From: Actinophytocola sp963825445
GTDB lineage: Bacteria; Actinomycetota; Actinomycetes; Mycobacteriales; Pseudonocardiaceae
Direction of reading: 5' to 3'
NCBI GenBank assembly: GCA_963825445.1
Contig: CAWGTM010000002.1
Coordinates: forward strand, 124,001-188,000
Length of the DNA stretch: 64,000 nt
The position numbers were made by a program, and so were the translations under genes. The notes under the pieces are model-generated. The model was not told the DNA's origin. It did not search any database and saw only the letters and a program-made list of their open reading frames with translations. The first letter of the stretch is position 1. Each line of letters starts with the position of its first letter. Positions 8,133 through 16,632 of the stretch are shown here, one piece after another.

Positions 8133-9057
8133 ATGACTACCGCAATCTCCGTGTCCGGCCTGGTCAAGACCTTCGGTCAGACACGCGCGCTGGACGGACT
8201 GGACCTCACGGTGCAGACCGGGGAGGTGCACGGGTTCCTCGGTCCCAACGGGGCCGGGAAGTCCACGACCATCCGGGTGCTGCTCGGACTGCTCCGCGCC
8301 GACTCGGGCGAGATCCGCCTGCTGGGCGGCGATCCGTGGGCCGACGCCACGAGCCTGCACCGCAGACTCGCCTACGTGCCGGGCGACGTGTCGCTGTGGC
8401 CGAACCTGTCCGGGGGCGAGGTGATCGACCTGCTCGGGCGGCTGCGTGGTGGCCTCGACCCGAAGCGGCGGACCGATCTCCTCGAGCGCTTCGACCTCGA
8501 CCCGAGCAAGAAGGGCCGCACGTACTCGAAGGGCAACCGGCAGAAGGTCGCGCTGGTGGCGGCGCTGTCGTCGAACGTGGAGCTGTTGATCCTGGACGAG
8601 CCGACCTCCGGGCTGGACCCGCTGATGGAGGCCGTGTTCCAGGACTGCATCGCCGAGGAGCGCGACCGCGGCCGCACGGTGCTGCTGTCGAGCCACATCC
8701 TCGCCGAGGTCGAGACGCCTGTGCCAGCGGGTGAGCATCATCCGACTCGGTCGCACGGTCGAGACGGGCACGCTGGCCGAACTGCGTCACCTCACGCGTA
8801 CGTCGATCTCCGCCGAGCTGGCCGGCCCGCCGAACGGCATCGCCGACCACGCGGGCGTCCACGACCTGCGTGTGGACGGCAACCAGGTGAAGTTCGACGT
8901 CGACACGAAGGAACTGGACTCGATCCTGCGCGAGCTGACCCAGGTGGGCGTGCGCGGCCTGACCAGCCAACCGCCGACGCTCGAGGAGCTGTTCCTGCGC
9001 CACTACGAGGCGGACCTGGCGACCGAGTCCGGCCGGCACGCGGCGGCGACGAAATGA
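8133..9057 (+). pseudogene. ABC transporter ATP-binding protein, frameshifted near 8715
   Basis: The first part is a normal ABC ATPase: Walker A GPNGAGKST (residues ~34-42), signature-like YSKGNRQKVAL, Walker B LLILDEPTSGLDPL and the H-loop SSH. After ILAEVE the frame is broken by one extra base around 8715. The true C-terminal part (RLCQRVSIIRLGRTVETG...) continues in the next frame to 9057, where it overlaps the permease start by ATGA. Read as it stands, translation runs on out of frame and happens to fuse in frame with the permease. The nucleotide-binding core is intact, but the C-terminal ~113 residues are lost unless the shift is corrected or is a sequencing error. The start is ATG 8133, behind the palindrome. 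Confidence 0.85.
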
Positions 9058-10700
9058 CCACCACGACCCTCGACCGCCCGGTGCCCGCGACGCGCACCGG
9101 TCAGCCGGACAGCCTCGTCGGTACGGGAGCGCTGCTGCGGCTGGCGCTGCGCCGCGACCGCGTGGTCGCGAGCATCTGGATCGCGCTGTTCGTGCTCATG
9201 GCGGTCAGCTCGTCGTCGGCGTCCCAGAGCCTGTACACGACCGTGGAGTCGCGGGTCCAGGCCGCGTCCGCCGTGAACAACACGCCGGCCACGCTCGCCC
9301 TCTACGGCCGGGTGTTCGACCCGACCTCGCTCGGGGCCGTCTCGCTGTTCAAGCTGGGCGCGCTCGGCGCCGCGCTGGTCGCCCTCGTCGCGATCTTCAC
9401 GGTGGTGCGCCACACCCGCGCCGAGGAGGAGGCCGGCCGCCACGAGCTGATCGGCGCCACCGTGGTCGGCCGGTACGCCGCGCTGACCGCCGCGCTGCTG
9501 CTCGCCGTCGGCACGTCCGTCGCGCTGGCCGCGCTCACGGCGTTGAGCCTCATGGGCACCGGGCTGCCGGCGAGCGGCGCACTCGCGTTCGGTCTGTCGT
9601 GGGCGGGTGCGGGGATCGCGTTCGCCGCGGTCGGCGCGCTGGCCGCGCAGGTCACGGAGGGTGCGCGCACGGCGAACGGGATCGGAGCCTCAGTGCTCGC
9701 GGCCGCGTACCTGCTGCGGGCGGCGGGCGACGCGTCCGGCGTCGACACCTCGACCTGGCTGTCGTGGCTGTCGCCCATCGGCTGGGCCCAGCAGGTGCGG
9801 CCCTTCGCCGGTGACCGCTGGTGGGTGCTGCTCTACCTGCTGGTCTTCGCCGTGCTGGTGTCGGCCGCCGCATACGCCATGGTGGCGCGCCGCGACCACG
9901 GTGCCGGCCTGCTGCCGCAGCGACCCGGACGCCCCGCGGCCACGGCCGCGCTCCGCAGCCCGCTGGCGCTCGCGTTGCGGCTGCACCGCGGCGGGCTCAC
10001 CGGCTGGACGATCGGCATCGCGCTCGGCGGGCTGATCATGGGCAGCATCGCCTCACAGGTCGGCGAGTTCGCCGACACCGACCAGGTCCGGGAAATGATC
10101 ATGAAGCTGGGCGGCGAACGCGGGCTCACCGACGCGTTCCTGTCGGCCGAGATGTCCATCCTCGCGATCGTGGTGTCCGCCTACGGCATCTCGGCGGCCA
10201 CCCGGCTGCGTGCCGAGGAGACAGCCGGCCGGGTCGAACCGATCCTGGCTACCAGGACGACACGCCTGCGCTGGGCGGGCAGCCACATCGTGGTCGCGCT
10301 GGCCGGCACCACCGTGCTGATGACGGTGGTCGGCCTGTTCGCCGGCTTCGCCCACGGCGCCGCGAGCGGCGACATGGCGGAGATCGGCCGGGTGCTGCCG
10401 GCCGCGCTGGCCCAGCTGCCCGCCGTATGGGTGCTGACCGGCATCACGGTGGCCGTCTTCGGGCTGGCGCCGGGTCTGATCATGGCCGGCTGGGGCGCGC
10501 TCGTGGTGTTCGTGGTGCTCGGTCAGCTCGGCTCGGTGCTGGGCCTGCCCGAGTGGGTCATGGACATCTCGCCGTTCAGCCACTCGCCGAAGCTGCCCGG
10601 CGGTGACGTCAGCGCCACCCCGCTGATCCTGTTGACCGCGATCGCCGCGGTGCTCGTGGTGGCCGGCCTGTCGGCCTTCCGCCGCCGCGACATCGGCTGA
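9054..10700 (+). CDS. ABC exporter permease
   Basis: This 548-residue polytopic membrane protein has about twelve hydrophobic segments in two halves, for example VVASIWIALFVLMAVSS near the start, LGALGAALVALVAIFTVV, and LIMAGWGALVVFVVLGQLG near the end. It resembles the large permeases of actinobacterial drug/polyketide-type ABC-2 exporters that pair with one ATPase. Each half contains the segment RAEEEAGRHELIGATVV or RAEETAGRVEPILATRT, a duplicated motif showing internal repetition. It starts at ATG 9054, overlapping the ATPase stop. The cargo is unknown; control by the MarR-type regulator is inferred from the shared intergenic palindrome. Confidence 0.85.
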   Translation: MTTTTLDRPVPATRTGQPDSLVGTGALLRLALRRDRVVASIWIALFVLMAVSSSSASQSLYTTVESRVQAASAVNNTPATLALYGRVFDPTSLGAVSLFKLGALGAALVALVAIFTVVRHTRAEEEAGRHELIGATVVGRYAALTAALLLAVGTSVALAALTALSLMGTGLPASGALAFGLSWAGAGIAFAAVGALAAQVTEGARTANGIGASVLAAAYLLRAAGDASGVDTSTWLSWLSPIGWAQQVRPFAGDRWWVLLYLLVFAVLVSAAAYAMVARRDHGAGLLPQRPGRPAATAALRSPLALALRLHRGGLTGWTIGIALGGLIMGSIASQVGEFADTDQVREMIMKLGGERGLTDAFLSAEMSILAIVVSAYGISAATRLRAEETAGRVEPILATRTTRLRWAGSHIVVALAGTTVLMTVVGLFAGFAHGAASGDMAEIGRVLPAALAQLPAVWVLTGITVAVFGLAPGLIMAGWGALVVFVVLGQLGSVLGLPEWVMDISPFSHSPKLPGGDVSATPLILLTAIAAVLVVAGLSAFRRRDIG

Positions 10701-10714
10701 CCGCCCCGAGAGCG

Positions 10715-10744
10715 GAGGCCCTGACCGGCGCCGGTCAGGGCCTC
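10715..10744. terminator. perfect 30-base palindrome, bidirectional terminator
   Basis: GAGGCCCTGACCGGC is followed immediately by its exact reverse complement. The hairpin lies 14 bases after the permease stop and includes the stop codon and last codons of the convergent lipoprotein gene. It would serve as a terminator for transcription from both sides. Confidence 0.75.
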
Positions 10745-11157
10745 TCCAGGTCGCCGGCCTTCCACCCCTGGTCGGTCCTGACCAGGGTGAGCCGCATGCG
10801 CCGGACCAACTCCGATGGCTCGGCGGTCGGCTGGGTGACCACGACCTTGACGGCGGCCAACACTTCGGCCTCGCCGTTCTCCCGATCGAACTCGGTGGCC
10901 GCGGAGGAGAGCGTCTCGCCCTCCGAACCCGTGCCGGTCGACGTCATCGTCTCGAAGAAGTTCGCCTTGCCGGACTCGAGATCGGTCGGGTCGACCGTGG
11001 TGAGCACCTCGACGAGCTTGTCCGCCTCCTCGAGCAGCCGTTCCAGCTGCGTCGCGGCCGACGGCGCCTCCCCGTCCGGCCTGGTCTCCGCCGGGGGACC
11101 ACGGGTCCTGCTGGTGCAGCCGGCCACCAGCCCCAGCACGGCGATCACCGCGACCAC
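10735..11157 (-). CDS. putative lipoprotein, Mce-associated-like C-terminus
   Basis: A short lipoprotein signal (VVAVIAVLGLVAGC, with lipobox LVAGC) starts this 140-residue protein. A Pro/Glu-rich linker and a mixed alpha/beta domain follow. The C-terminal block (AAVKVVVTQPTAEPSELVRRMR...DQGWKAGDLERP) resembles the end of actinobacterial Mce-associated membrane proteins. The resemblance is modest and no Mce genes are nearby. The GTG start at 11157 lies inside the 3' end of the preceding 88-residue gene, indicating coupling. The stop falls inside the bidirectional terminator palindrome. Confidence 0.6.
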   Translation of the reverse strand: MVAVIAVLGLVAGCTSRTRGPPAETRPDGEAPSAATQLERLLEEADKLVEVLTTVDPTDLESGKANFFETMTSTGTGSEGETLSSAATEFDRENGEAEVLAAVKVVVTQPTAEPSELVRRMRLTLVRTDQGWKAGDLERP

Positions 11158-11411
11158 ACCCCGCCCGTTCGCCCGGCCTCCAGGACAGTGACGTCGGACA
11201 GCAGCCACTCGTCGTCGTGGAGCCACTGCGCCGCTGACGCCGCGGCCGTGCTGGTCACCACGAGCTGCCGGGTCGGCGCCTGTGTCACCACCTGACCGAT
11301 CAACGCGTCGTAGTCGTCCTGGAACTCGCCGGTCGTCAGCTCGGCCACCGATCGCTCGTGCTGGTCGAGCGTGCGGTGGTCGTAGCTGAACACCTGCTCG
11401 ATGGAGCACAC
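11145..11411 (-). CDS. short protein resembling the middle of Mce-associated proteins
   Basis: The 88 residues contain FSYDHRTLDQHERSVAELTT followed by a segment with VVTSTAAASAAQWL, which resembles the central repeat of Mce-associated proteins. No membrane helix precedes it, although the full-length family normally has one at the N-terminus. I can find no better start upstream than GTG 11411. It may therefore be a 5'-truncated remnant of a longer gene, or part of a split pair with the lipoprotein that overlaps its 3' end by 13 bases. The function is unknown. Confidence 0.45.
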   Translation of the reverse strand: MCSIEQVFSYDHRTLDQHERSVAELTTGEFQDDYDALIGQVVTQAPTRQLVVTSTAAASAAQWLHDDEWLLSDVTVLEAGRTGGVWSR

Positions 11412-11537
11412 CGACCATCGCGGTCCTACCCATCCACGATCTTGGCATGCGAGTGTGTACAGCAGCCCCTTCCTGGAATGGATGACGACCGCCGCCGGTT
11501 GTGGCCCGGTAGGTGAGGACTGACAAGGGGGACTGTC

Positions 11538-12857
11538 GTGGGTGTGGCGCCGAGTTCGGTCGCGACGGCGCCGGCGAAGGAACGGTTACCCAGCGAGGTC
11601 TGGGTGCTCGTGGCCGCCAACTTCGTCATCGCCGCCGGGTTCGGTCTGGTGGCGCCCGCCCTGCCCACTTTCGCCCGCAGCTTCGACGTGAGCGTCACGG
11701 CCGCGTCCATCGTGATCAGCGCGTTCGCCGTGGCGCGACTCGTCTTCGCCCCGCCGGCCGGCAAGCTGGTCACGGCGTTCGGCGAGCGCAAGATCTACCT
11801 GGCCGGCATCTCGATCGTCGCGGTCACCACCGGCGCGTGTGCCTTCGCCCAGGAGTACTGGCACCTGGTGCTGTTCCGCTCGATCGGCGGCATCGGCTCC
11901 ACCATGTTCACGGTCTCCGCGATCGCCCTGCTCATCCGGCTCACGCCCGCGCCCCTGCGTGGCCGCGCGTCCGGCCTGTGGGGCACCGGGTTCCTCATGG
12001 GCAGCGTGGCAGGCCCGCTCATGGGGAGCGGGCTGCTCACCATCTCGCTGCGTGCCCCGTTCCTGGTGTACGCGGGCGCGTTGTTCGTGGCCGTGGCCAT
12101 CGTGTGGTGGTTCCTGCGCAACTCCACGCTCGCCGCGAAGGTCGCCCAGGACGACACCGTGGCGATCACCGTGCGGCAGGCGGTGGGCCACCGCGCCTAC
12201 CGGGCGGCCCTCAGCTCGAGCTTCGCCAACGGCTGGGCGGTGTTCGGCGTCCGGGTCTCGCTGGTGCCGCTGTTCATCACCGAGGTGTTGCACCGCGAAG
12301 ACGCGTTCGCCGGCACCGCGCTCGCGGTGTTCGCGGCCGGCAACGTGGTGATGCTGCTGCTGTCCGGGCGGCTGACCGACTCGTGGGGCCGCAAGCCCGT
12401 GGCCATCATCGGGTTGGTGGTGTCCGGCGGCGGCACCATCTGGGTCGGCTACACCGAGTCGGTGACCATGTTCCTGGTGGCCACGATCGTCGCCGGTCTC
12501 GGCGCCGGGCTGCTGGCGCCGCCGCAGCAGGCGGTGGTGGCCGACGTGATCGGGTCGAAGGGCCGGGGCGGGCCGGTGCTCGCCGGGTTCCAGATGTCCG
12601 CGGACATCGGCGCCGTGATCGGCCCTATCGTGGCGGGCGTGCTGGCCGACCAGCTGTCGTTCTCGTCGGCGTTCCTGGTGACCGGGGCGTTCTTCCTGGT
12701 GGCCATGCTGGTCTGGCTGCCGGCGCCGGAGACGCTGCCGCGTGGCGACGATGACGACACGCGACAGCATCCGACGCCGGGCGAGGCCGTGTCGACCGAG
12801 CTGCCCGGCTGCGAAGAGGTCAGCCGAGAACCAGGAAGTCGAACACGAAGCTCGTGA
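11538..12857 (+). CDS. MFS transporter (drug/multidrug efflux type)
   Basis: This 439-residue major facilitator protein has twelve hydrophobic segments. The inter-helix motif AGRLxDxxGRK appears as SGRLTDSWGRKP between helices 8 and 9, and GKLVTAFGERKIYLAG marks the first-half equivalent. It resembles actinobacterial MFS proteins annotated as drug exporters, but the substrate is not predictable. The start is GTG 11538, with AAGGGGGAC as ribosome-binding site about six bases upstream. The last ~38 bases overlap the convergent DUF4241 gene. No regulator is adjacent. Confidence 0.85.
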   Translation: MGVAPSSVATAPAKERLPSEVWVLVAANFVIAAGFGLVAPALPTFARSFDVSVTAASIVISAFAVARLVFAPPAGKLVTAFGERKIYLAGISIVAVTTGACAFAQEYWHLVLFRSIGGIGSTMFTVSAIALLIRLTPAPLRGRASGLWGTGFLMGSVAGPLMGSGLLTISLRAPFLVYAGALFVAVAIVWWFLRNSTLAAKVAQDDTVAITVRQAVGHRAYRAALSSSFANGWAVFGVRVSLVPLFITEVLHREDAFAGTALAVFAAGNVVMLLLSGRLTDSWGRKPVAIIGLVVSGGGTIWVGYTESVTMFLVATIVAGLGAGLLAPPQQAVVADVIGSKGRGGPVLAGFQMSADIGAVIGPIVAGVLADQLSFSSAFLVTGAFFLVAMLVWLPAPETLPRGDDDDTRQHPTPGEAVSTELPGCEEVSREPGSRTRSS

Positions 12858-14010
12858 CCTTCCCGTCGGCCGCGCGGCCGATCCACACCGGGTAGTTGTT
12901 GTCGCGCCAACCGCTGGTGATGGCCAGCAGGTTCGCGCCCGTCTCGTCCTCCGCGACGCTGACCACGTACTGGTTGTGGTCGGCGAAGTCGTCGTAGCTG
13001 TCCTCGATGGTGTCCTCGTACGACTCGGCCACCTCGGCGTCGACCAGCACCAGCCGCCGCAGGTCGGTGGTCACACCGAAGTAGCTGTCGTCGCCGAGCA
13101 TCCGCATGTCCTCGCCCGGCCGCAGCGCCGCCTCCCAGGTGACGGTCTCGGCGTCGGACACCACCAGTCGGGCGGCGGCGACCACGTCGTCCGAGCCGTC
13201 GGAGAGCGCCGCCACCGACAGCACCAGCGGGTACTCGCCCGGCTCCACGCTCTCGACGAACGGCTCGTCCTCGTAGATCCACGGCGTCGGCTCGGACGCG
13301 ATCAGCTTGCCGCTCGGCAGCCACAACGTGCCGCCCTCGACGACGCTGACCGTCGCCTGCCGGCCGTCGCGCAGCTCGAAGACCTTGCCGACCTCGAAGA
13401 ACTCGTCGAGCTTCGGGGGCTCCGCCGGCCGCGGCGGACTCCACGGCAGCTCGGTGAGCGCCGGGGCGGCCGGCGGGTCGTCCTGGACCCGCAGCGTGAC
13501 CCGGGCGCCGAGGGTCTCGTCGAGGTGCGCGAGCGCGGCCCAGTCGCCGAACGCGGGCACCGGGCCGGACGACTTCGCGATCTCCAGCTGCTCCTGGTCG
13601 CCCCACGAGAAGCTCGAGTCGAACTGGTCGCCCTCGTTGTTGAACTCCTTCGAGTGGGTGGCCGCGTCCTCGTCGAACTCCGGAGCCTCGGCCGAGCTGT
13701 ACCGCCACTGCTCGACGGCACGCAGGTAGAGCATGCCCTCGCCGTCGGCGGTCGGCACCCTGCGGAGGTCGAGCGCCCGGTCGCGCCTGCCCTGCTCGTC
13801 GAACAGCCAGACACCCGCGAAGTCGGCGTCCCAGCAGACCTGGATCAGCACGAGCGGCCGATCGGCCGAGGTCAGCACGACCGCGTACTGCTCACCGGCG
13901 GCGTTGCGGGCCCGCGCGGTGGCCTCGGGCAGCGGGTGAACGATCGAGCGGGACTCGGGATCCCAGCCCTCGCAGTAGACGACCTCGCAGGCGATGGTTT
14001 CGTTGGTCAC
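12820..14010 (-). CDS. DUF4241 domain protein
   Basis: The 396-residue acidic soluble protein has a C-terminal ~200 residues typical of DUF4241. They run from VESVEPGEYPLVLSVAAL through TWEAALRPGEDMRM and a region with YFGVTTDLRRLVLVDAE to the end of the domain. The N-terminal ~190 residues are an additional unassigned region with many Trp/Asp residues. The function of DUF4241 is unknown, although it recurs near polymorphic toxin/immunity loci in some bacteria; nothing of that kind is visible here. I chose GTG 14010 (reading VTNETIACEVV). It is divergent from the PIG-L gene, with only about 42 bases between starts. Confidence 0.72.
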   Translation of the reverse strand: MTNETIACEVVYCEGWDPESRSIVHPLPEATARARNAAGEQYAVVLTSADRPLVLIQVCWDADFAGVWLFDEQGRRDRALDLRRVPTADGEGMLYLRAVEQWRYSSAEAPEFDEDAATHSKEFNNEGDQFDSSFSWGDQEQLEIAKSSGPVPAFGDWAALAHLDETLGARVTLRVQDDPPAAPALTELPWSPPRPAEPPKLDEFFEVGKVFELRDGRQATVSVVEGGTLWLPSGKLIASEPTPWIYEDEPFVESVEPGEYPLVLSVAALSDGSDDVVAAARLVVSDAETVTWEAALRPGEDMRMLGDDSYFGVTTDLRRLVLVDAEVAESYEDTIEDSYDDFADHNQYVVSVAEDETGANLLAITSGWRDNNYPVWIGRAADGKVTSFVFDFLVLG

Positions 14011-14052
14011 CGGAGGATCCTGGCACTCGCCGGGTCGCGTAGCGTCGCCGGT

Positions 14053-14814
14053 ATGGCGACCCTGGTTTCCTTCCACGCACACCCGGACGACGAGAGCATC
14101 GCCTGCGGTGGCGTGATGCGGAAGGCGCACGAGGACGGTCACCGGGTGGTGCTGGTGGTGGCCACCCGCGGTGAGGTGGGCGAAGTGGACGACGGGTTCC
14201 TCGACGAGGGCGAGGAACTGTGGGAACGGCGCGTGAAGGAGACACACGCGGCGGCCGAGGTGCTCGGGGTGTCCCGTGTGGAGTTCCTCGGCTATCGCGA
14301 CTCGGGGATGATGGGCGAGCCCACGAACGACGTGCCCGGCACGTTCTGGACGGCGTCGATCGAGGAGGCCGCCGAGAAGCTGGCGGCCATCCTGCGTGAG
14401 GAGAGCGCCGACGTGCTGACCGTGTACGACGACCACGGCAGCTACGGCCACCCCGACCACATCCAGGTGCACCGGGTGGGCGTGCGGGCGGCCGAGCTGG
14501 CCGGCACGCCGAAGGTGTACCAGTCGACCATCAACCGGGACCGGGCGATCGCCGGGCGGGCGGCCGCGGGCGTCGAGATGCCGGACTTCCCGCCGGACTT
14601 CGGCACGCCGGAGGCCGACATCACGGTGGCTGTCGACGTCACGCCCTGGGTGGCCTACAAGCGCAAGGCCATGCGTGCGCACGCGAGCCAGATCAGCGAG
14701 CAGTCGTTCTTCCTTTCCCTGCCGGACGAGGGTTTCGAGTTCGCGTTCGGCACCGAGTGGTTCATCCGCGAGGGCGGCGGTCCGGGCATCACCGAGACGG
14801 ACCTGATGGGCTGA
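14053..14814 (+). CDS. PIG-L family deacetylase (MshB/Mca-like)
   Basis: This is a zinc-dependent N-acetylglucosaminyl deacetylase fold of 253 residues. The metal site is complete: HAHPDDE at residues 8-14 (His, Asp, Asp) and GHPDHIQVH near residue 135 for the third ligand. In actinobacteria the family includes MshB (mycothiol synthesis) and Mca (mycothiol S-conjugate amidase); it could be either or a relative. The tail lacks obvious specificity markers that I can use to choose. The stop overlaps the start of the next gene by one base, so it is co-translated with the PcaD-PcaC fusion, an unusual pairing. Confidence 0.87.
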   Translation: MATLVSFHAHPDDESIACGGVMRKAHEDGHRVVLVVATRGEVGEVDDGFLDEGEELWERRVKETHAAAEVLGVSRVEFLGYRDSGMMGEPTNDVPGTFWTASIEEAAEKLAAILREESADVLTVYDDHGSYGHPDHIQVHRVGVRAAELAGTPKVYQSTINRDRAIAGRAAAGVEMPDFPPDFGTPEADITVAVDVTPWVAYKRKAMRAHASQISEQSFFLSLPDEGFEFAFGTEWFIREGGGPGITETDLMG

Positions 14815-15935
14815 TGACGGTCGACCTGCACCATGAGGTGATCGGCGAAGGTCCGGTGGTGGTGCTGTCCGGTTCGCTGGGCAGCGACCTGCGGATGTGG
14901 GATCCCCAGGTCCCGGCGCTGGTGGCCGCCGGCTATCGCGTGGTCCGCTACGACCACCGGGGCCACGGCCGCTCCCCCGCGCCTGCCGGTCCCTACACGC
15001 TCGCCGAGCTGGCGTCGGATCTGTTGGCGCTGCTGGACAAGCTGGGCGTGGCGCGGGTGTCGCTGGTCGGTCTGTCCCTGGGTGGCATGGTGGGCATGTG
15101 GCTGGCGGAGAACGCGCCGTCGCGGCTGGACCGGCTGGTGCTGTGCTGCACGTCGGCGTCGCTGGGTCCGGCCCAGATGTGGCAGGACCGCGCGCACACC
15201 GCGCGGGAGTCCGGAATGGACGTTCTGGCCGACGCCGCGGTGGGGCGCTGGGTGACTCCGTCTTACGGCGACACAGCGTGGCTGCGGAACATGGTCGCGT
15301 CCCAGTCACCCGAGGGCTACGCGTCCTGCTGCACGGCGATCGAGACGATGTCCATCGCGGACTCATTGCCGACCGTGACGACCCCCACCCTGGTGATCGC
15401 CACCGAGGAGGACAAGGCCACAGCACCAGAACATGCCCGCCGCATAGCCGCCGCGATCCCCGACGCGCGGCTGGCGATCGTGCCCGGCGCGGCCCATCTC
15501 GGCAACGTGGAACGCCCGGCGGAGTTCACGGCCCTGATCCTCTCGCACCTCCGTCGAACCATCGGCGAGACGACCCGCCGCGAGGTCCTCGGCGATGCCC
15601 ACGTGGACGCGGCGGTACCCACGGACTTCACGCGCCCGTTCCAGGAGTACATAACGGAAAGCGCGTGGGGAAGCGTGTGGTCCCGCCCGGGTCTGGACCG
15701 CCGAACGAGGAGCGCGATCACCTTGGCGGCGCTCACGGCACTGCGCGCGCACGAGGAAATCCCGATGCACGTCCGTGCCGCCCGCCGCCACGGCCTGACG
15801 GAGGCCGAGATCGCGGAGATCCTCCTGCACACGGCCGTCTACACGGGAGCCCCGGCCGCGAACGCGGCGTTCGCCATCGCCAAACGCACCCTCGAGTCAG
15901 ACGGTGGCGAAGCGCAGGACCAGGACCGCGACTGA
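14814..15935 (+). CDS. pcaL: 3-oxoadipate enol-lactonase / 4-carboxymuconolactone decarboxylase fusion
   Basis: The first ~260 residues form an alpha/beta hydrolase (PcaD) with the nucleophile elbow GLSLGG (Ser88), an acidic residue after strand 7, and a His in GAAHLGN. The last ~100 residues form a carboxymuconolactone decarboxylase domain (PcaC) with RTRSAITLAALTALRAHEEI and MHVRAARRHGLTEAEIAE. The fusion catalyses two successive steps of the protocatechuate branch of the beta-ketoadipate pathway. No other pca genes are present nearby, so it is either isolated from its pathway or acts on another substrate. It overlaps the PIG-L gene at the start and the convergent DoxX gene by 39 bases. Confidence 0.86.
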   Translation: MTVDLHHEVIGEGPVVVLSGSLGSDLRMWDPQVPALVAAGYRVVRYDHRGHGRSPAPAGPYTLAELASDLLALLDKLGVARVSLVGLSLGGMVGMWLAENAPSRLDRLVLCCTSASLGPAQMWQDRAHTARESGMDVLADAAVGRWVTPSYGDTAWLRNMVASQSPEGYASCCTAIETMSIADSLPTVTTPTLVIATEEDKATAPEHARRIAAAIPDARLAIVPGAAHLGNVERPAEFTALILSHLRRTIGETTRREVLGDAHVDAAVPTDFTRPFQEYITESAWGSVWSRPGLDRRTRSAITLAALTALRAHEEIPMHVRAARRHGLTEAEIAEILLHTAVYTGAPAANAAFAIAKRTLESDGGEAQDQDRD

Positions 15936-16244
15936 GACGGCCAGCAGGATGGTTGCCCCAGGCCAGCCCGGGTCGCGGACGCGCAGGTGAGAGGTCGTGG
16001 CGCCCAAGAAGTACAGGATCAGGCCGATGGCCGCGGCCACGCCGAGCGGCCACCAGAACAGGCCGACGACCAGGCCCGCGGCGCCCGCGATCTCGGCGCC
16101 CGCCAGCAGCCACAGCTTGTCCAGCGGGAAGCCGACGGTGCGCATGGTCTTGAGCTGCGCCTCCTGTTTCGTCAGCTTGCCGCCGGCCGAGAACAGCAGC
16201 ACGGCGGCGAACACGATGGCCACGACCAGCAACACTGCGAACAC
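15897..16244 (-). CDS. DoxX-like membrane protein
   Basis: This 115-residue protein has four hydrophobic helices (for example FAVLLVVAIVFAAVLLFSAG and ILLAVSVAVLVLRF). The residues LFSAGGKL and the helix pattern match DoxX-like proteins (PF13564), which are often linked to redox or thiol stress in actinobacteria. It is divergent from an HxlR regulator, and a 35-base inverted repeat fills the short region between them. The regulator therefore very likely controls this gene. The biochemical role is unknown. Its 3' end overlaps the convergent lactonase fusion. Confidence 0.82.
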   Translation of the reverse strand: MFAVLLVVAIVFAAVLLFSAGGKLTKQEAQLKTMRTVGFPLDKLWLLAGAEIAGAAGLVVGLFWWPLGVAAAIGLILYFLGATTSHLRVRDPGWPGATILLAVSVAVLVLRFATV

Positions 16245-16258
16245 GAGTTACTCCTATC

Positions 16259-16293
16259 TAGCTTGTCGCTTCTAAAATACTAGCAACAAGCTA
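16259..16293. promoter_or_regulatory. inverted-repeat operator between DoxX and HxlR genes
   Basis: TAGCTTGTCGCT and AGCAACAAGCTA form 12-base arms with one mismatch, separated by an 11-base AT-rich centre. It lies 15 bases from the DoxX start and about 20 bases from the HxlR start. Long spaced repeats of this kind fit an HxlR/DUF24 dimer; the assignment is an inference. Confidence 0.75.
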
Positions 16294-16314
16294 CACGCGG
16301 GTATGCTGGTCGTC

Positions 16315-16632
16315 ATGGAGGGACACGACCCGCACGCCTGCAACCAGGCCTTGGCCAGGGCCTTCGAGTTCCTCGGCAAGCGGTGGAACGGCGTGATCCT
16401 CGGCAGCCTGCTCAACGGGCCCGCCACGTTCTCCGAGCTGCGTCGCGCGGTGGCGGGGATCAGCGACTCGGTCCTGTCCGAGCGGCTGAGCGGCCTCACC
16501 AGCGCCGGACTCGTGCACCGCTCGGTCGACGAAGGCCCACCGGTGGCCGTCGACTACCGGCTCTCCGACACCGGCCGCGGTCTCCTACCCGCGCTGGCGG
16601 AACTGACCGTCTGGGCCGAGAAGCACCTGTGA
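16315..16632 (+). CDS. HxlR family transcriptional regulator
   Basis: This 105-residue winged-helix regulator shows the HxlR/MarR-like layout. An N-terminal Cys sits in HACNQALARAFEFLGKRW, then comes the recognition region FSELRRAVAGISDSVLSERL, then the wing KHxVxYxL-like segment VAVDYRLSDTGRGLLPAL. The early Cys matches the position of redox-sensing cysteines in HypR/QorR-type members, so thiol or quinone stress is a plausible signal. I chose ATG 16315; ATG 16303 is also in frame. The last 48 bases overlap the convergent PmoA gene. Confidence 0.83.
   Translation: MEGHDPHACNQALARAFEFLGKRWNGVILGSLLNGPATFSELRRAVAGISDSVLSERLSGLTSAGLVHRSVDEGPPVAVDYRLSDTGRGLLPALAELTVWAEKHL

Noticed and set aside
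8124..10700. A single 858-codon open frame that could be read as an ABC ATPase-permease fusion protein
   Set aside because: The middle ~113 codons (8715-9054) are nonsense, while the genuine ATPase C-terminus lies in another frame with its own stop and ATGA overlap. It is a frameshift, not a natural fusion.
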